Assembly: GCA_025356435.1 (NCBI GenBank)
Contig: JANXSY010000085.1
Location: forward strand, 1-56,362
Direction of reading: 5' to 3'
Length of the DNA stretch: 56,362 bases
Origin: Isosphaeraceae bacterium
GTDB lineage: Bacteria > Planctomycetota > Planctomycetia > Isosphaerales > Isosphaeraceae
Shown: piece after piece, positions 1-8,209 of the stretch
How the letters are laid out: the number at the start of each line of letters is the position of its first letter
How positions within the stretch are numbered: position 1 is the first letter of the stretch
The notes under the pieces: generated by a model
What the model saw: the letters and a program-made list of their open reading frames with translations, nothing else
Told to the model about the DNA's origin: nothing
Database searches by the model: none
Translations under genes and position numbers: made by a program

Positions 1-90
1 CCGACTGATCGACTTCCCGTCGCCAGACCTCGGTCCAGTCGACTTTTGCGCGTTGAGGCGGTTGGCCTCGATCTGCTTGGCGGTGGCCAT
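1..90 (-). CDS. Short planctomycete STGPR-type protein (partial, N-terminus only)
   Basis: The minus strand reads 30 codons from an ATG at 88-90 to the window edge, beginning MATAKQIEANRLNAQKSTG followed by PRSGDGKSISR. A GGGAG ribosome-binding sequence lies just upstream. The QIxANRxNAxKSTGPxxxxGK pattern is a recurrent start in small planctomycete proteins of unknown function, which I recognise as a family but cannot assign a role. The C-terminus lies outside the window. The gene is divergent from nothing close: the next gene, also on the minus strand, starts 1.6 kb away and ends at 252. Confidence 0.7.
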   Translation of the reverse strand, partial: MATAKQIEANRLNAQKSTGPRSGDGKSISR

Positions 91-251
91 CGGAGGTCTC
101 CCTTCGGTGTGCGGATGCGACGTCGCGCGCAACACTCCTTAGGAATACCATCCTTTTTAGGCCGGGGCGGCCGGGAGTCGGGAAATCTCCCCTATATCGC
201 CCAAAGTTCCAAAGTCGTACTCGTTCCGTCAGACTCGATCGCATCGAGGGC

Positions 252-1676
252 TTAAATGGTTTGAGCCGCGGAAGTTGAGGCGATGGCCGTGTGTTTGATC
301 GCGGGAACGTCTACCGCTTTCGCCTCGCGGAGCAATCCTCGCTTCAGGATCAGGCCGAGGCAAACCATCAGGAGCAGTCCGCTGAAGAAGACGTTGCCGT
401 AAGCCTGGGCCTCTCGGAGCATCGAGACCGAGAGCGAGAGCAGGACGACTGAGCCGGCGATCGCGCCCCAGCTCCAGAGCCTCAGGCGCGAGTTGGGGGC
501 GGACGAGAAGCCGAGGTGGAGCAAGACGGTGATCGGGAACATCAGCCAGACGTAGCCGTAATTGAAGGAGAGGGGGGTCAGGAATAAGACCATGATGATC
601 CCCATCGACTGCTCGACGGCGTCCGCAGGCAAGGGCAGGCGGGTGGCCCCCCAGGTCGTTCTGAGATAGAAGAGTCCGAGTATGGCGACCGAGCCGATCA
701 TGACGACCGTCGTCTGGCGGAAGGTGAGGTCGAGGAGGTTGACCTTCCACGAACGGTTTGCCTCGCCGTCAGCGAGCACGGAACGGCCGAGGCGGTGGAC
801 GGTCGCCTGGACCGACTGGTTCTTGTAGCTATAGGCGCGGTCAGGTCGCTGGCCGATCGACTCCTCGTCGTATTTGAAGAGCATCCCCTTCACCCAGAAC
901 GTCACGTCTTCGCTGACCTGCACCGGGGTGCGGAAGAGAAGCGGATAGACGAACATCAGGGCTGAGAGGGTGACACCCATCGCGATCAGGGCCTTCCACT
1001 TGCGTCGATAGATCAGGTAACCCGCCGCGAGGATCGGATACGCCTTGATCGCCGCTGCGACCGCGATCAACGCCCCTGCGCCGACGGGTTGATTGCGCCT
1101 CAAGAGCGCGAACGAGCCGAGCAGCAGCGCGAGCAGGAGCAGGGCGGGCTGGCCGAGCAGATAGGTATCGTGGACGAACGGGATGACCGCGAGCGACGGC
1201 CAGAAATAGAGCGCAGGGTGCTGGTTGCGGACGTGTCCGGTCGCGAGATAGACCGACGCGAAGATGCAGACGGTCCAGGCGATTGAGTTGAGCAGGAGCA
1301 GGCAGGCGACGAACGCCCCACGCGGCAGGGGGCTGAGCGGGGCGAGCATCGTCGCGCAGGCCGGGGGATACATGAACGGGTAGGGGGCGGGCGATCGGGG
1401 GTAGATGTCTCGGCCGTCAAGGACGACGTGGCCGGTGGCCTGCCAGAGGTCATAGTCTTTGTTGTAGAGTTCATTGCGCGCGACGTTGACCAGCGGGGCG
1501 ACCGAGAAGGCGACCATCATGACGAAGATCGTCCGACGCACGCCCACCATCGCGCCTCGGCTGGCGATGAAGGTGCTCCAGCGCCCGACGAGCGTCCGAC
1601 GGTCGGAGGTGGCGGGTCCGCCCGCGTCGACGCGGAGGGTAGAGGTCGTCCCTGGCTTCGAACCGTCGCGATCCAT
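252..1676 (-). CDS. GT87/DUF2029-type membrane glycosyltransferase
   Basis: A polytopic membrane protein with about ten hydrophobic segments, the first at about residues 41-57 (start at 1676). It has an extracytoplasmic stretch after the first segment with DLWQATGHVVLDGRDIYP and PYPFMYPPA, the arrangement seen in polyprenol-phosphate-sugar-dependent GT87 mannosyltransferases; the acidic residue in YDLWQATG is in the expected position for catalysis. Such enzymes move sugars from a lipid carrier to glycans or glycolipids on the outer face of the membrane. A TTG at 1721 would extend the protein by 15 residues, but the ATG at 1674-1676 has GGGAG nine bases upstream and is preferred. The acceptor is unknown. 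It is divergent from the LigD-phosphoesterase-like gene. Confidence 0.75.
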   Translation of the reverse strand: MDRDGSKPGTTSTLRVDAGGPATSDRRTLVGRWSTFIASRGAMVGVRRTIFVMMVAFSVAPLVNVARNELYNKDYDLWQATGHVVLDGRDIYPRSPAPYPFMYPPACATMLAPLSPLPRGAFVACLLLLNSIAWTVCIFASVYLATGHVRNQHPALYFWPSLAVIPFVHDTYLLGQPALLLLALLLGSFALLRRNQPVGAGALIAVAAAIKAYPILAAGYLIYRRKWKALIAMGVTLSALMFVYPLLFRTPVQVSEDVTFWVKGMLFKYDEESIGQRPDRAYSYKNQSVQATVHRLGRSVLADGEANRSWKVNLLDLTFRQTTVVMIGSVAILGLFYLRTTWGATRLPLPADAVEQSMGIIMVLFLTPLSFNYGYVWLMFPITVLLHLGFSSAPNSRLRLWSWGAIAGSVVLLSLSVSMLREAQAYGNVFFSGLLLMVCLGLILKRGLLREAKAVDVPAIKHTAIASTSAAQTI

Positions 1677-1863
1677 CGTACCGATCTCCCGGCGCTGGCG
1701 ATCTCTCTCGTGCTTCGACAATCATTGTCTCGGAACGCGAGGGGGAGTGACTGTGGAGAATCTGCCGGCCGGACTGCGATCGAGCGTCGAGACGGTCCCC
1801 CCCTCATCCCTTCAATCGAGAAGTCGGGCTTTGACGCGACGACAGCCCGAATCGTGAGGAATC

Positions 1864-2283
1864 ATGCGACAGTTTGTGATCCTCGAACACCGCTGGGACG
1901 GCCTCCATTATGACTTCATGGTCGAGACCGCGCCGGGCGGGCCGTTGCAGACCTGGGCCGTCGATGGAGAGCCCGTCGCTGGGATCGAACGGAGGGCGCG
2001 ATTGCTGCCCGACCATCGTCGCGCGTATCTGACCTATGAGGGAGAGGTTTCGGGCGGGCGGGGGACGGTCAATCGGTGGGATGAGGGGACATGCGAGGTC
2101 GAAGAGTGGGGGCCGGAGGTTGTGCGACTTGTGCTCAAAGGGCGTCAGCTCGCTGGGCCGGTCGAGCTGCGCTGTTCGCCATTGGAGGCGGGCGGGCTGC
2201 CATCGGGCATTGCCTCAGCCTCGGTGGCGGGCAGGGGCTCGACGTGGTCTTTCTTCCTGGGAAAGTTGAGCCGAAGGACTTGA
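1864..2283 (+). CDS. LigD 3'-phosphoesterase (PE)-domain-like protein
   Basis: 139 residues starting MRQFVILEHRWDGLHYDFMV. The HxWxGxHYDFM start matches the N-terminal phosphoesterase domain that in LigD trims 3'-phosphates and ribonucleotides at DNA ends during non-homologous end joining. In that family the H and D of HxDxR/HYDF bind metal and substrate. Here the domain is stand-alone, with no ligase or polymerase part, and no Ku gene is visible. A GAGGAAT ribosome-binding site precedes the ATG. The last 139 bases overlap the 3' end of the convergent gene at 2145-2978. The last 25 or so residues are low-complexity and probably not part of the fold. Substrate and activity are unproven. Confidence 0.75.
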   Translation: MRQFVILEHRWDGLHYDFMVETAPGGPLQTWAVDGEPVAGIERRARLLPDHRRAYLTYEGEVSGGRGTVNRWDEGTCEVEEWGPEVVRLVLKGRQLAGPVELRCSPLEAGGLPSGIASASVAGRGSTWSFFLGKLSRRT

Positions 2284-2978
2284 CCCCTGGGGAGGCTTGG
2301 GGCCGCGGCGGTCGATCGGTTCGACCGGCCCGAGAGGCGGATCTGGCCGTCGCGGATGTTCAAGCGTTCGAGCACGACGTCTTTCCTCGCCCGGTCGGCT
2401 CGATAGCGGATCGTGGCGACGGGGAAGTCGCCATCTTTGGTCCAGGTGATGTCGAGGCCGTTCTTCTTCGCCTGGGCGGTGAGGGTCTGGACGATCCGGT
2501 CGGGCGGGACGGGCAGCACCCCCGCGCGGATCTTTTCGAGCGTGAAGGCAACGACGTTGTCTTCAGGGACGGTCGCCCGCGCGACGACCCAGATCACCGA
2601 GCGGACCGGACCTTGATCGAGCCCGAAGGCGAGTGTCACGCGGTCGGCCTCGAAACTGATCCGAGGCTCGTGAACTTCGGGCGGCAGTTGGTCGGCGAAG
2701 TGGGTGATGAGGTCTTCAGCCAGCCAGGCGTTGACCTCGCGGTCGCTGAAGACAGCCTCCCAGGTCGGCTCGTTGGCAATGTCGTTCCGAAGCTGGAGGC
2801 TCTGCGCGACGAAGTTGCGTGCCTCGGCTTCGAGATCTTCGCCTGACTGGGCCTCGACGAGGGTCTGGTAGAACTTCGGCTTATGAGTGAGCGACGCCCA
2901 GAGCCCGAGCGGGATCGCCGCCAGGACGACAAGGCCGAGGCCCATGTAGAGGACGACTCGCTTGCTCGGCTTTCGCAT
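2145..2978 (-). CDS. Membrane-anchored protein of unknown function
   Basis: 277 residues with a basic start (MRKPSKR) and one transmembrane anchor at about residues 8-28. An extracytoplasmic domain of about 220 residues follows. It contains VFSDREVNAWLAEDL and alternating-hydrophobicity stretches such as RVTLAFGLD, loosely reminiscent of YpmS/DUF2140-type anchored proteins; that resemblance is weak. The C-terminal tail is rich in P, A, S and E and overlaps, on the other strand, the end of the LigD-PE-like gene. No enzymatic motif is visible. It is transcribed away from the repeat-bearing intergenic region at 2979-3405. Confidence 0.65.
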   Translation of the reverse strand: MRKPSKRVVLYMGLGLVVLAAIPLGLWASLTHKPKFYQTLVEAQSGEDLEAEARNFVAQSLQLRNDIANEPTWEAVFSDREVNAWLAEDLITHFADQLPPEVHEPRISFEADRVTLAFGLDQGPVRSVIWVVARATVPEDNVVAFTLEKIRAGVLPVPPDRIVQTLTAQAKKNGLDITWTKDGDFPVATIRYRADRARKDVVLERLNIRDGQIRLSGRSNRSTAAAPSLPRGQVLRLNFPRKKDHVEPLPATEAEAMPDGSPPASNGEQRSSTGPAS

Positions 2979-3178
2979 CGGCGGACCTGCTTTCCCAGGA
3001 CGGGGGCGAGGCGGTCAGAGAGGTGGAGGAGACCGGTCGGGAACTCGGAGAATTACGGATGGCGCGACGACGACGATCGGCAAGAGTATGAAGATCGAGC
3101 GCGGGCATCCTAAGAGTCGGGGAGAAACCCGTCAAGCCCAGCGAAGAGTTGGATGGCCAACCGGGAAACCTCTGAAAA

Positions 3179-3213
3179 ATCTCGGGTGGCACCAGGATAT
3201 CTCGGGTGGCACC
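3179..3213. repeat. 15-bp tandem direct repeat ATCTCGGGTGGCACC
   Basis: Two exact copies (3179-3193 and 3199-3213) are separated by AGGAT, a 20-base period. The second copy is the left arm of the longer inverted-repeat element at 3204-3300. This lies in the 427-base gap between the divergent genes at 2145-2978 and 3406-4248. No coding sequence is evident in the gap. Confidence 0.8.
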
Positions 3214-3300
3214 GGTTTTTGAATCGTTGAGGGACGATCTCCGCATTGGTGGCATGTCTCTTATCGCCGCAACACCCCGGTTCGAGGATCGGGGCCACCC
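3204..3300. repeat. REP/MITE-like intergenic element with imperfect terminal inverted repeats
   Basis: The left end GGGTGGCACC (3204-3213) and the right end GGGGCCACCC (3291-3300) are inverted repeats with one mismatch. Near the right end a second internal stem is formed by CCCCGGTTCGAGGATCGGGG. The roughly 97-base unit is non-coding. Its structure fits a REP-type or non-autonomous mobile repeat. I see no second full copy in this window, so the mobile-repeat interpretation is an inference. Confidence 0.5.
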
Positions 3301-3405
3301 TATGCCAGGCAGGAAGTGGACTTCGCAATCCTCTTAGGTGTACCCCTAGGTTTGTCCGAGTTGGCCTCGTATAGTGGAGCCTGAGAACACGGCGGAGTCA
3401 CTTCG

Positions 3406-4248
3406 ATGCCATCGCGTCTGGCCTGTATTGGTATTCTACTGTTCTGGGCAATCGCCACGGTCGGGCTCATCACCCGCGACGTGCTGCCCGACCTCCTGAT
3501 CGGCCCACCGCCCGACCTGCGGTCGATCAGTTCGGCCGACTCGGCAGACGGCCCGACGCGCTGGGCGATCATGGTGGCCGACGACTCGTCGATGCAGTCG
3601 ATACGATCGGTCGGCCAGGCGGTGACGGAGTCGAAGCGACTCGAAAACGGCTGGCTCCGACTCACGAGCAAGGTCTGGTTTGACTCAGGCGACTTGCTCA
3701 GGGGCACCCCGTTTGCCTCCAAAGAAGAGATCCGGATCGACGTCGACAACACCTGCGACATTGATACCTCCGGCAACCTCAAGTCATTCCGCGCGGTGGT
3801 CAGGGCCGAACGAGATCCAGTCCCGCTCTTAACTCTTGATGGTGAGTTCAAAAATCGTGCCATCGAGATGAAAGCGAGTGGACCGATCCCACTGCTTAAC
3901 TTCACGAAATCGATTCCCTATGAACCCCGGACGATGATCCAGAACGCCCTCTCGCCGATCGACCGGATCCCGGGCCTCGCGGTTGGTCAGCGCTGGGAGG
4001 CACGGGTCGTCAGCCCGCTTACTGGGAAGATCGACGTGGTCAAGGCAGTGGTCACGAAGAAGTCGGAGATCTACTGGGACAAGAGCATGGTCAACACGTT
4101 CGAAGTCGTACAGAAGATCCCCCCGACCATCTCGGCGCGAAGTTGGGTGCGAACGTCAGACGGGTTGGTGCTGCGTCAAGAACTGCCGTTCCCGGTGGTC
4201 AAGCTAATCATCGAGCGTCTGCCGACAGATCCAGCTCCTGCGCGTTGA
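3406..4248 (+). CDS. Membrane-anchored protein of unknown function next to an ABC exporter
   Basis: 280 residues. An N-terminal hydrophobic segment at about residues 7-22 (a signal anchor or signal peptide) is followed by a soluble domain with no motif I recognise. It ends 13 bases before the ATG of an ABC ATPase, and the two are probably co-transcribed, so it may be an extracytoplasmic partner of the exporter. A TATAGT box at 3370-3375, 30 bases upstream of the start, is a possible -10 element but has no well-placed -35. Confidence 0.7.
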   Translation: MPSRLACIGILLFWAIATVGLITRDVLPDLLIGPPPDLRSISSADSADGPTRWAIMVADDSSMQSIRSVGQAVTESKRLENGWLRLTSKVWFDSGDLLRGTPFASKEEIRIDVDNTCDIDTSGNLKSFRAVVRAERDPVPLLTLDGEFKNRAIEMKASGPIPLLNFTKSIPYEPRTMIQNALSPIDRIPGLAVGQRWEARVVSPLTGKIDVVKAVVTKKSEIYWDKSMVNTFEVVQKIPPTISARSWVRTSDGLVLRQELPFPVVKLIIERLPTDPAPAR

Positions 4249-4261
4249 TTGAGGGTCGTCG

Positions 4262-5074
4262 ATGATCGAGATTTGCGGGGTGACCAAGGCGTTCGGCAAC
4301 AAGAAGGCGGTCGATCACCTCGACCTCCACGTCCGCGCGGGGGAGCTTTTTGGCTTCCTCGGGCCGAACGGTGCGGGGAAGACGACGACCATCAAGATGG
4401 TCTGCGGCCTACTCAAGCCCACATCGGGCACCGTGACGATCGGCGGCCACGTTGCGGGGACTCGCGAGGCGCGGCAACTGCTTGCCTATGTGCCCGATCA
4501 GCCCTATCTCTACGAGAAGCTGACCGGCCGCGAGTTCCTCCGATTCGTCGTCGAGATGTATGGCCTGGAGACGAAACGGGCGTCGAAACGGATCGATGAA
4601 CTGATCGATACGTTCGAAATGCGCGACTATATCGATGATCTCTGCGAGAGCTATTCGCACGGGATGAAACAGCGAGTTGTCTTCGCCTCGGCGCTCGTCC
4701 ACGATCCGAAAGTTCTGATCGTCGACGAACCACTCGTCGGCCTTGATCCCCGCAGCGCGCGGATTGTCAAAGACCTGTTCATCGCACAGGCGAGGTCGGG
4801 CGTGGCAGTGCTGATGTCGACGCACCTGCTCGCGATCGCCGAAGAGCTTGCTGACACGATCGGGATCATCGATAAGGGGACGATGCTCGTGAGAGGGACG
4901 GTCGCCGAGCTGCGCGATCGTGCACAGATGCAAGGGCCGCTCGAAGGTCTCTTCCTCAAGCTTACCGGCGGCGACCGACCGATCTCGGGGGTGGGGATGG
5001 TGGGCGAAGGGCCGGCGGGGTCGAACGGGCACGCCTCGACAATCCAGGTTGGCGAGGGGGAGTCGGCACGATGA
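4262..5074 (+). CDS. ABC transporter ATP-binding protein
   Basis: 270 residues. Walker A is [10 protein letters not shown] at about residues 34-43, the signature is SHGMKQR at about 132, Walker B is LIVDEP at about 152, and the switch histidine is in STHLL. It powers the adjacent 580-residue permease, whose ATG overlaps this stop by four bases (ATGA at 5071-5074), a sign of translational coupling. The domain is of the drug/antibiotic/Na+ exporter type (CcmA/NatA-like). About 50 residues follow the ATPase core, with a low-complexity tail. The cargo cannot be read from the sequence. Confidence 0.92.
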   Translation: MIEICGVTKAFGNKKAVDHLDLHVRAGELFGFLGPNGAGKTTTIKMVCGLLKPTSGTVTIGGHVAGTREARQLLAYVPDQPYLYEKLTGREFLRFVVEMYGLETKRASKRIDELIDTFEMRDYIDDLCESYSHGMKQRVVFASALVHDPKVLIVDEPLVGLDPRSARIVKDLFIAQARSGVAVLMSTHLLAIAEELADTIGIIDKGTMLVRGTVAELRDRAQMQGPLEGLFLKLTGGDRPISGVGMVGEGPAGSNGHASTIQVGEGESAR

Positions 5075-6813
5075 GCACGATCCCCCTGCCGCCCTCCTCA
5101 ACGACCACGGCCGGCCAGACCGCGCGGGCGTTCCGTGGCCTGCGGCTCCGGCTCGCGCATAACGTGATCCAAGGTGTGCTATCGGGGTCAAGGCTGCGAC
5201 TCTCGATGGTCGTCATCTGCACGACGATCTTCTGGGCGGGCCTCTTCTTCCTCTTCTTTGGCGGCTTCCAGTTCCTGGAGATGTATGGCGCTCTCTCGGG
5301 AGACTTCGTCGAGTACATCTTCAGCCTGTTCTTCCTCTCGCTGCTTGTCATGCTCTTCTTCTCGACCGGGATCATCCTCTATTCCGGCCTCTTTCAGCGC
5401 AAGGAGGCGGCCTTCCTGATGACGATGCCGGCCGCCGCCGACCGCGTTTTCGCCTACAAGTTCTTCGAGTCGATCGCGATCTCAAGCTGGGCGTTCATCC
5501 TGCTCGGCAGTCCCCTGATGGCGGCCTATGGGATCTCGGTGGCGGTCCACTGGTCCTTCTATGTCGTCTTTCTAGCGTTCTTATTCGCTTTTGTGCTGAT
5601 ACCTGGGAGTGTCGGGGCCGTCGCCGCGGTGCTGGTCGCGCGGTTCTTTCCACGTCGGCAGAAAACGGTCCTTGCCATGCTCGGCGGCCTGGTGATCCTG
5701 GGCGCGATCTCGCTCGTCTCGCAGCTCTTGCGGACACCTGGCGACACCTTCTCGTCGGACTGGCTTGACTCACTGCTCGGCCGGATTTCGTTCTGTCAGA
5801 ATGCCCTCTTGCCGAGCCGATGGATGTCGAAAGGCTTGGTTGAGACAGCGAAGGGAAACTGGCCGCAGGGGATGTTTTACCTCGCCGTGATCGCAGGGCA
5901 CGCCGGGGTGCTCTACCTGCTTGCGGCGGTCGTCGCCCGCGACCTCTATCGGACGGCCTACAGTCGCGTTCAGGGTGAGCGGACGACCAAACGCAGGGTC
6001 GGCGGCTATGGCCTTGATAACCTCTTCCACAAGGTGTTCGGGTTCCTCGCGCGGCCGATCCGACTCTTGATCCTCAAAGACCTGCGGACCTTCCGTCGAG
6101 ACCCTGCACAGTGGTCGCAGTTTCTCATCTTCTTCGGCCTGCTCGCGCTCTATTTCGTGAGCATCCGCCGGATCGGCTATGACACCCAGAAGCCATACTG
6201 GCGAAACCTCATCAGCTTTCTCAACATTGGCGTCACCGCGCTCATCTTGTCGACATTCACGAGCCGGTTCATCTTTCCCTTGATGTCGCTTGAAGGCCGC
6301 AACTTCTGGGTCCTGGGCCTGCTTCCGCTCTCGCGGTCATCGATCCTCTGGGGCAAATTCGTCTTCTCGACCGGCATCTCGCTCGTCTCGACTGAGGTGC
6401 TCATCGTGCTCGGAGACCTGATGCTGAGGATGCCGCCGACGATGATCCTGTTGCACATGGGGATGGTGTTGATCCTCTGCCTGGGCCTTTCAGGCATCAG
6501 CGTCGGCCTCGGTGCGCGGCTGCCGAATCTCAAGGAAGACGACCCCTCCCGCATCGCCGCCGGATTCGGTGGGACGTTGAATCTGTTGGTCAGTCTCGTG
6601 TTCATCTTTCTGATCGTCAGCTCGCTCGCACTCCCCTGCCACCTCTACTTCCTTGGCCAGGACGAATTCGGCTCGGGATCATTCACCTTGAACGAGTCGC
6701 AGTTCCACTTCTGGCTCGGCGTGGCGATCGCGGGCAGCCTGGTCGTGGGCGCGGTGGGCACGCTCCTGCCGCTGCGGATCGGGATCAAGGCGTTCCGGCG
6801 GATGGAGTTTTAA
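5071..6813 (+). CDS. ABC-2-type exporter permease, large
   Basis: 580 residues with about twelve hydrophobic segments, in two groups split by a soluble basic stretch (around VQGERTTKRRVGGYG). This matches large bacterial ABC exporter permeases of the putative-ABC-exporter type rather than the usual 250-residue ABC-2 subunit. A cytoplasmic region with LRTFRRDPAQWSQ is typical of that family. It is translationally coupled to the ATPase before it and is the last gene of this operon; beyond its stop lies the A+T-rich islet. Probably acts as a homodimer or single two-half channel with two copies of the ATPase; the substrate is unknown. Confidence 0.85.
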   Translation: MSTIPLPPSSTTTAGQTARAFRGLRLRLAHNVIQGVLSGSRLRLSMVVICTTIFWAGLFFLFFGGFQFLEMYGALSGDFVEYIFSLFFLSLLVMLFFSTGIILYSGLFQRKEAAFLMTMPAAADRVFAYKFFESIAISSWAFILLGSPLMAAYGISVAVHWSFYVVFLAFLFAFVLIPGSVGAVAAVLVARFFPRRQKTVLAMLGGLVILGAISLVSQLLRTPGDTFSSDWLDSLLGRISFCQNALLPSRWMSKGLVETAKGNWPQGMFYLAVIAGHAGVLYLLAAVVARDLYRTAYSRVQGERTTKRRVGGYGLDNLFHKVFGFLARPIRLLILKDLRTFRRDPAQWSQFLIFFGLLALYFVSIRRIGYDTQKPYWRNLISFLNIGVTALILSTFTSRFIFPLMSLEGRNFWVLGLLPLSRSSILWGKFVFSTGISLVSTEVLIVLGDLMLRMPPTMILLHMGMVLILCLGLSGISVGLGARLPNLKEDDPSRIAAGFGGTLNLLVSLVFIFLIVSSLALPCHLYFLGQDEFGSGSFTLNESQFHFWLGVAIAGSLVVGAVGTLLPLRIGIKAFRRMEF

Positions 6814-6855
6814 AGCGGTGGGACGATTACCACAGGCCCATCGCTTTCAGTTCCC

Positions 6856-7449
6856 TCAGAAGGGCCGATCGAACTGATTGTGATAGTCCTGTGGTCCAGT
6901 CGAAACGCTAATGAAAATGCTATCGTAGAACCACATCAACCAATGCGTTATGTAATGATCTTCTTCGGCAATGTTGAAAACACAACCAAAGACACCCGTC
7001 CCGATGACAAGAGGGGCATTTCCGCCTCGTTCTATCATCACCCTGCGTTGCTCCGGAAAAGCCGAAGCGGGTTGGCGAAGAGTTACGAAAATATAATCAT
7101 CTGGTAATCTCACTTTGATCGTCTTCCCGTATAAACCTCGAACCACAAGTCTGAAAAACTGATTCACTCGCTTCCATTCGATGGGGACGGCTGGGTAGTG
7201 GCCGGAGTAAATTCCTCCAGGAGAACTCATCGACTCCAGACGTCCCTGCCTACCAGCCATGCGTCCGAAGTCGGACCAATGCTTTTGGATCGAGCGAAAC
7301 ACGGTTGGAAGAATCGCTCGCACTACAGTGTTGCCTTCGCAAGCAACGTCGTTAGTGAACATGTCTTGAATATAACTGTCATCGACCGCTTTCTTATTGT
7401 TACAGGGTGTACAAATTGAAACCATAACAAAATCAGCTTTCAACGGCAT
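6856..7449 (-). pseudogene. Remnant of an HNH/zinc-finger-like protein (N-terminus degraded)
   Basis: 197 residues are open. Near the start is CTPCNNKKAVDDSYIQD, a CxxC-N-x-K pattern like the second half of a Cys-rich HNH-type motif. Then come an ILPTVFRSIQK helix and conserved-looking SPGGIYSGHYPAVPIEWKRV. In-frame codons continue upstream of the ATG to a stop at about 7477. The first CxxC half would have to lie further upstream, where the reading frame is broken (fragments such as NDSLGGNSWLTDG occur in another frame at 7460-7750). I read this as a truncated or frameshifted gene of a family of uncharacterised HNH-like proteins. A shorter functional protein cannot be excluded. Confidence 0.5.
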
Positions 7450-7849
7450 ATTTGCAACATCAAAAAATATCGAGGGCTAACATGCTTGTTAGTGCATATT
7501 GTGTTAACGCCGCACTATACACAGATAGATTTGTTTTTCCGTCTGTGAGCCATGAATTCCCCCCAAGCGAGTCATTGCCGTAGGTTCCTTCTGTTCTTAC
7601 CCACAGACATCCAGCACTGGCAATAGGTTCACATGGACAAAAAAAGCCAAAAGGGTAAATTCGTGAAGTGGCTAAAGTCGTGGTGCGAGGCGATCCCCAG
7701 TGTACGTGACGTCGTGATCGCACTCGTTCTGAAGCCCATTCCGCTGGCATCCAAATATTGAAGAAGTTTCAGCGCGATCTCTGAATCATCGGCCTCGAAA
7801 TTATCAAAGACTTGACCCGAATGTCGATCACCGACGATTCATTCAGCAC

Positions 7850-7878
7850 TTGCCCATCGGGAGCCTTCATTGTAATAT
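7850..7878 (+). promoter_or_regulatory. Candidate sigma70-type promoter for the toxin-antitoxin-like pair
   Basis: TTGCCC at 7850-7855 and TAATAT at 7873-7878 are spaced by 17 bases. They lie 39 bases before the ATG at 7918 that begins the frameshifted toxin-like gene. Each box matches four of six consensus bases. The surrounding sequence is A+T-rich, so a chance match is possible. Confidence 0.35.
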
Positions 7879-7917
7879 AAATCAACGGAAACACGCGTGC
7901 CAGGCCCAAAAGCAACC

Positions 7918-8209
7918 ATGCCTATCGTCCTGATTCTCTGGGACGATAGAAGACGACCCGCTCGGGAATTATCAGCACATCGTCGGTACGGGTGAGGTGA
8001 CGAAGGCGGAGGTGGAAGAGGTCCTTCGCGACCCCGCGACGGGCGTCCAACCGAGCCGGAGCAGCGGGCGACCGATGGCCTTCGGAGAGACTTTCCAGGG
8101 CAGGAGGCTCGCCGTCGTGTTCAAATTTGAGGACGACCCGGAGTTGGTGCTCGTCAATCCGGTATCGGCTTATCCCGTCAGGCGACGGGGGGGAGTGATC
8201 GATGTCTGA
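7918..8209 (+). pseudogene. Toxin-like small protein of a TA-type pair, frameshifted near its start
   Basis: From the ATG at 7918 the frame reads MPIVLILWD, then the protein-like reading jumps one frame at about 7945-7948 and continues EDDPLGNYQHIVGTGEVTKA and on to ...FEDDPELVLVNPVSAYPVRR, ending at 8209. Joined, this gives a protein of about 95 residues. It has the WD..DPxGNxxHI..G.T.EEVEEVL and SGRPxAFGET patterns of small BrnT/DUF4258-like toxin-type proteins found beside HTH partners in planctomycetes (family placement tentative). One extra base after TGGGAC would explain the shift. A GTG at 7997 could still start a shorter 70-residue product. The stop overlaps the ATG of the HTH gene by eight bases. 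Confidence 0.55.

Larger units (their letters stand above)
6830..7917. other. A+T-rich accessory islet with degraded coding sequence
   Basis: The base composition changes sharply after the exporter operon. For example, bases 6901-6960 contain 23 G or C out of 60, while the flanking genes are clearly G+C-rich. The islet holds one intact stretch of HNH-like protein on the minus strand (6856-7449). Upstream of that, 7460-7900 on the same strand has short protein-like pieces in different frames broken by stops. No insertion-sequence ends or integrase were found at its borders. The composition and decay suggest acquired DNA that is being lost. Confidence 0.6.
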
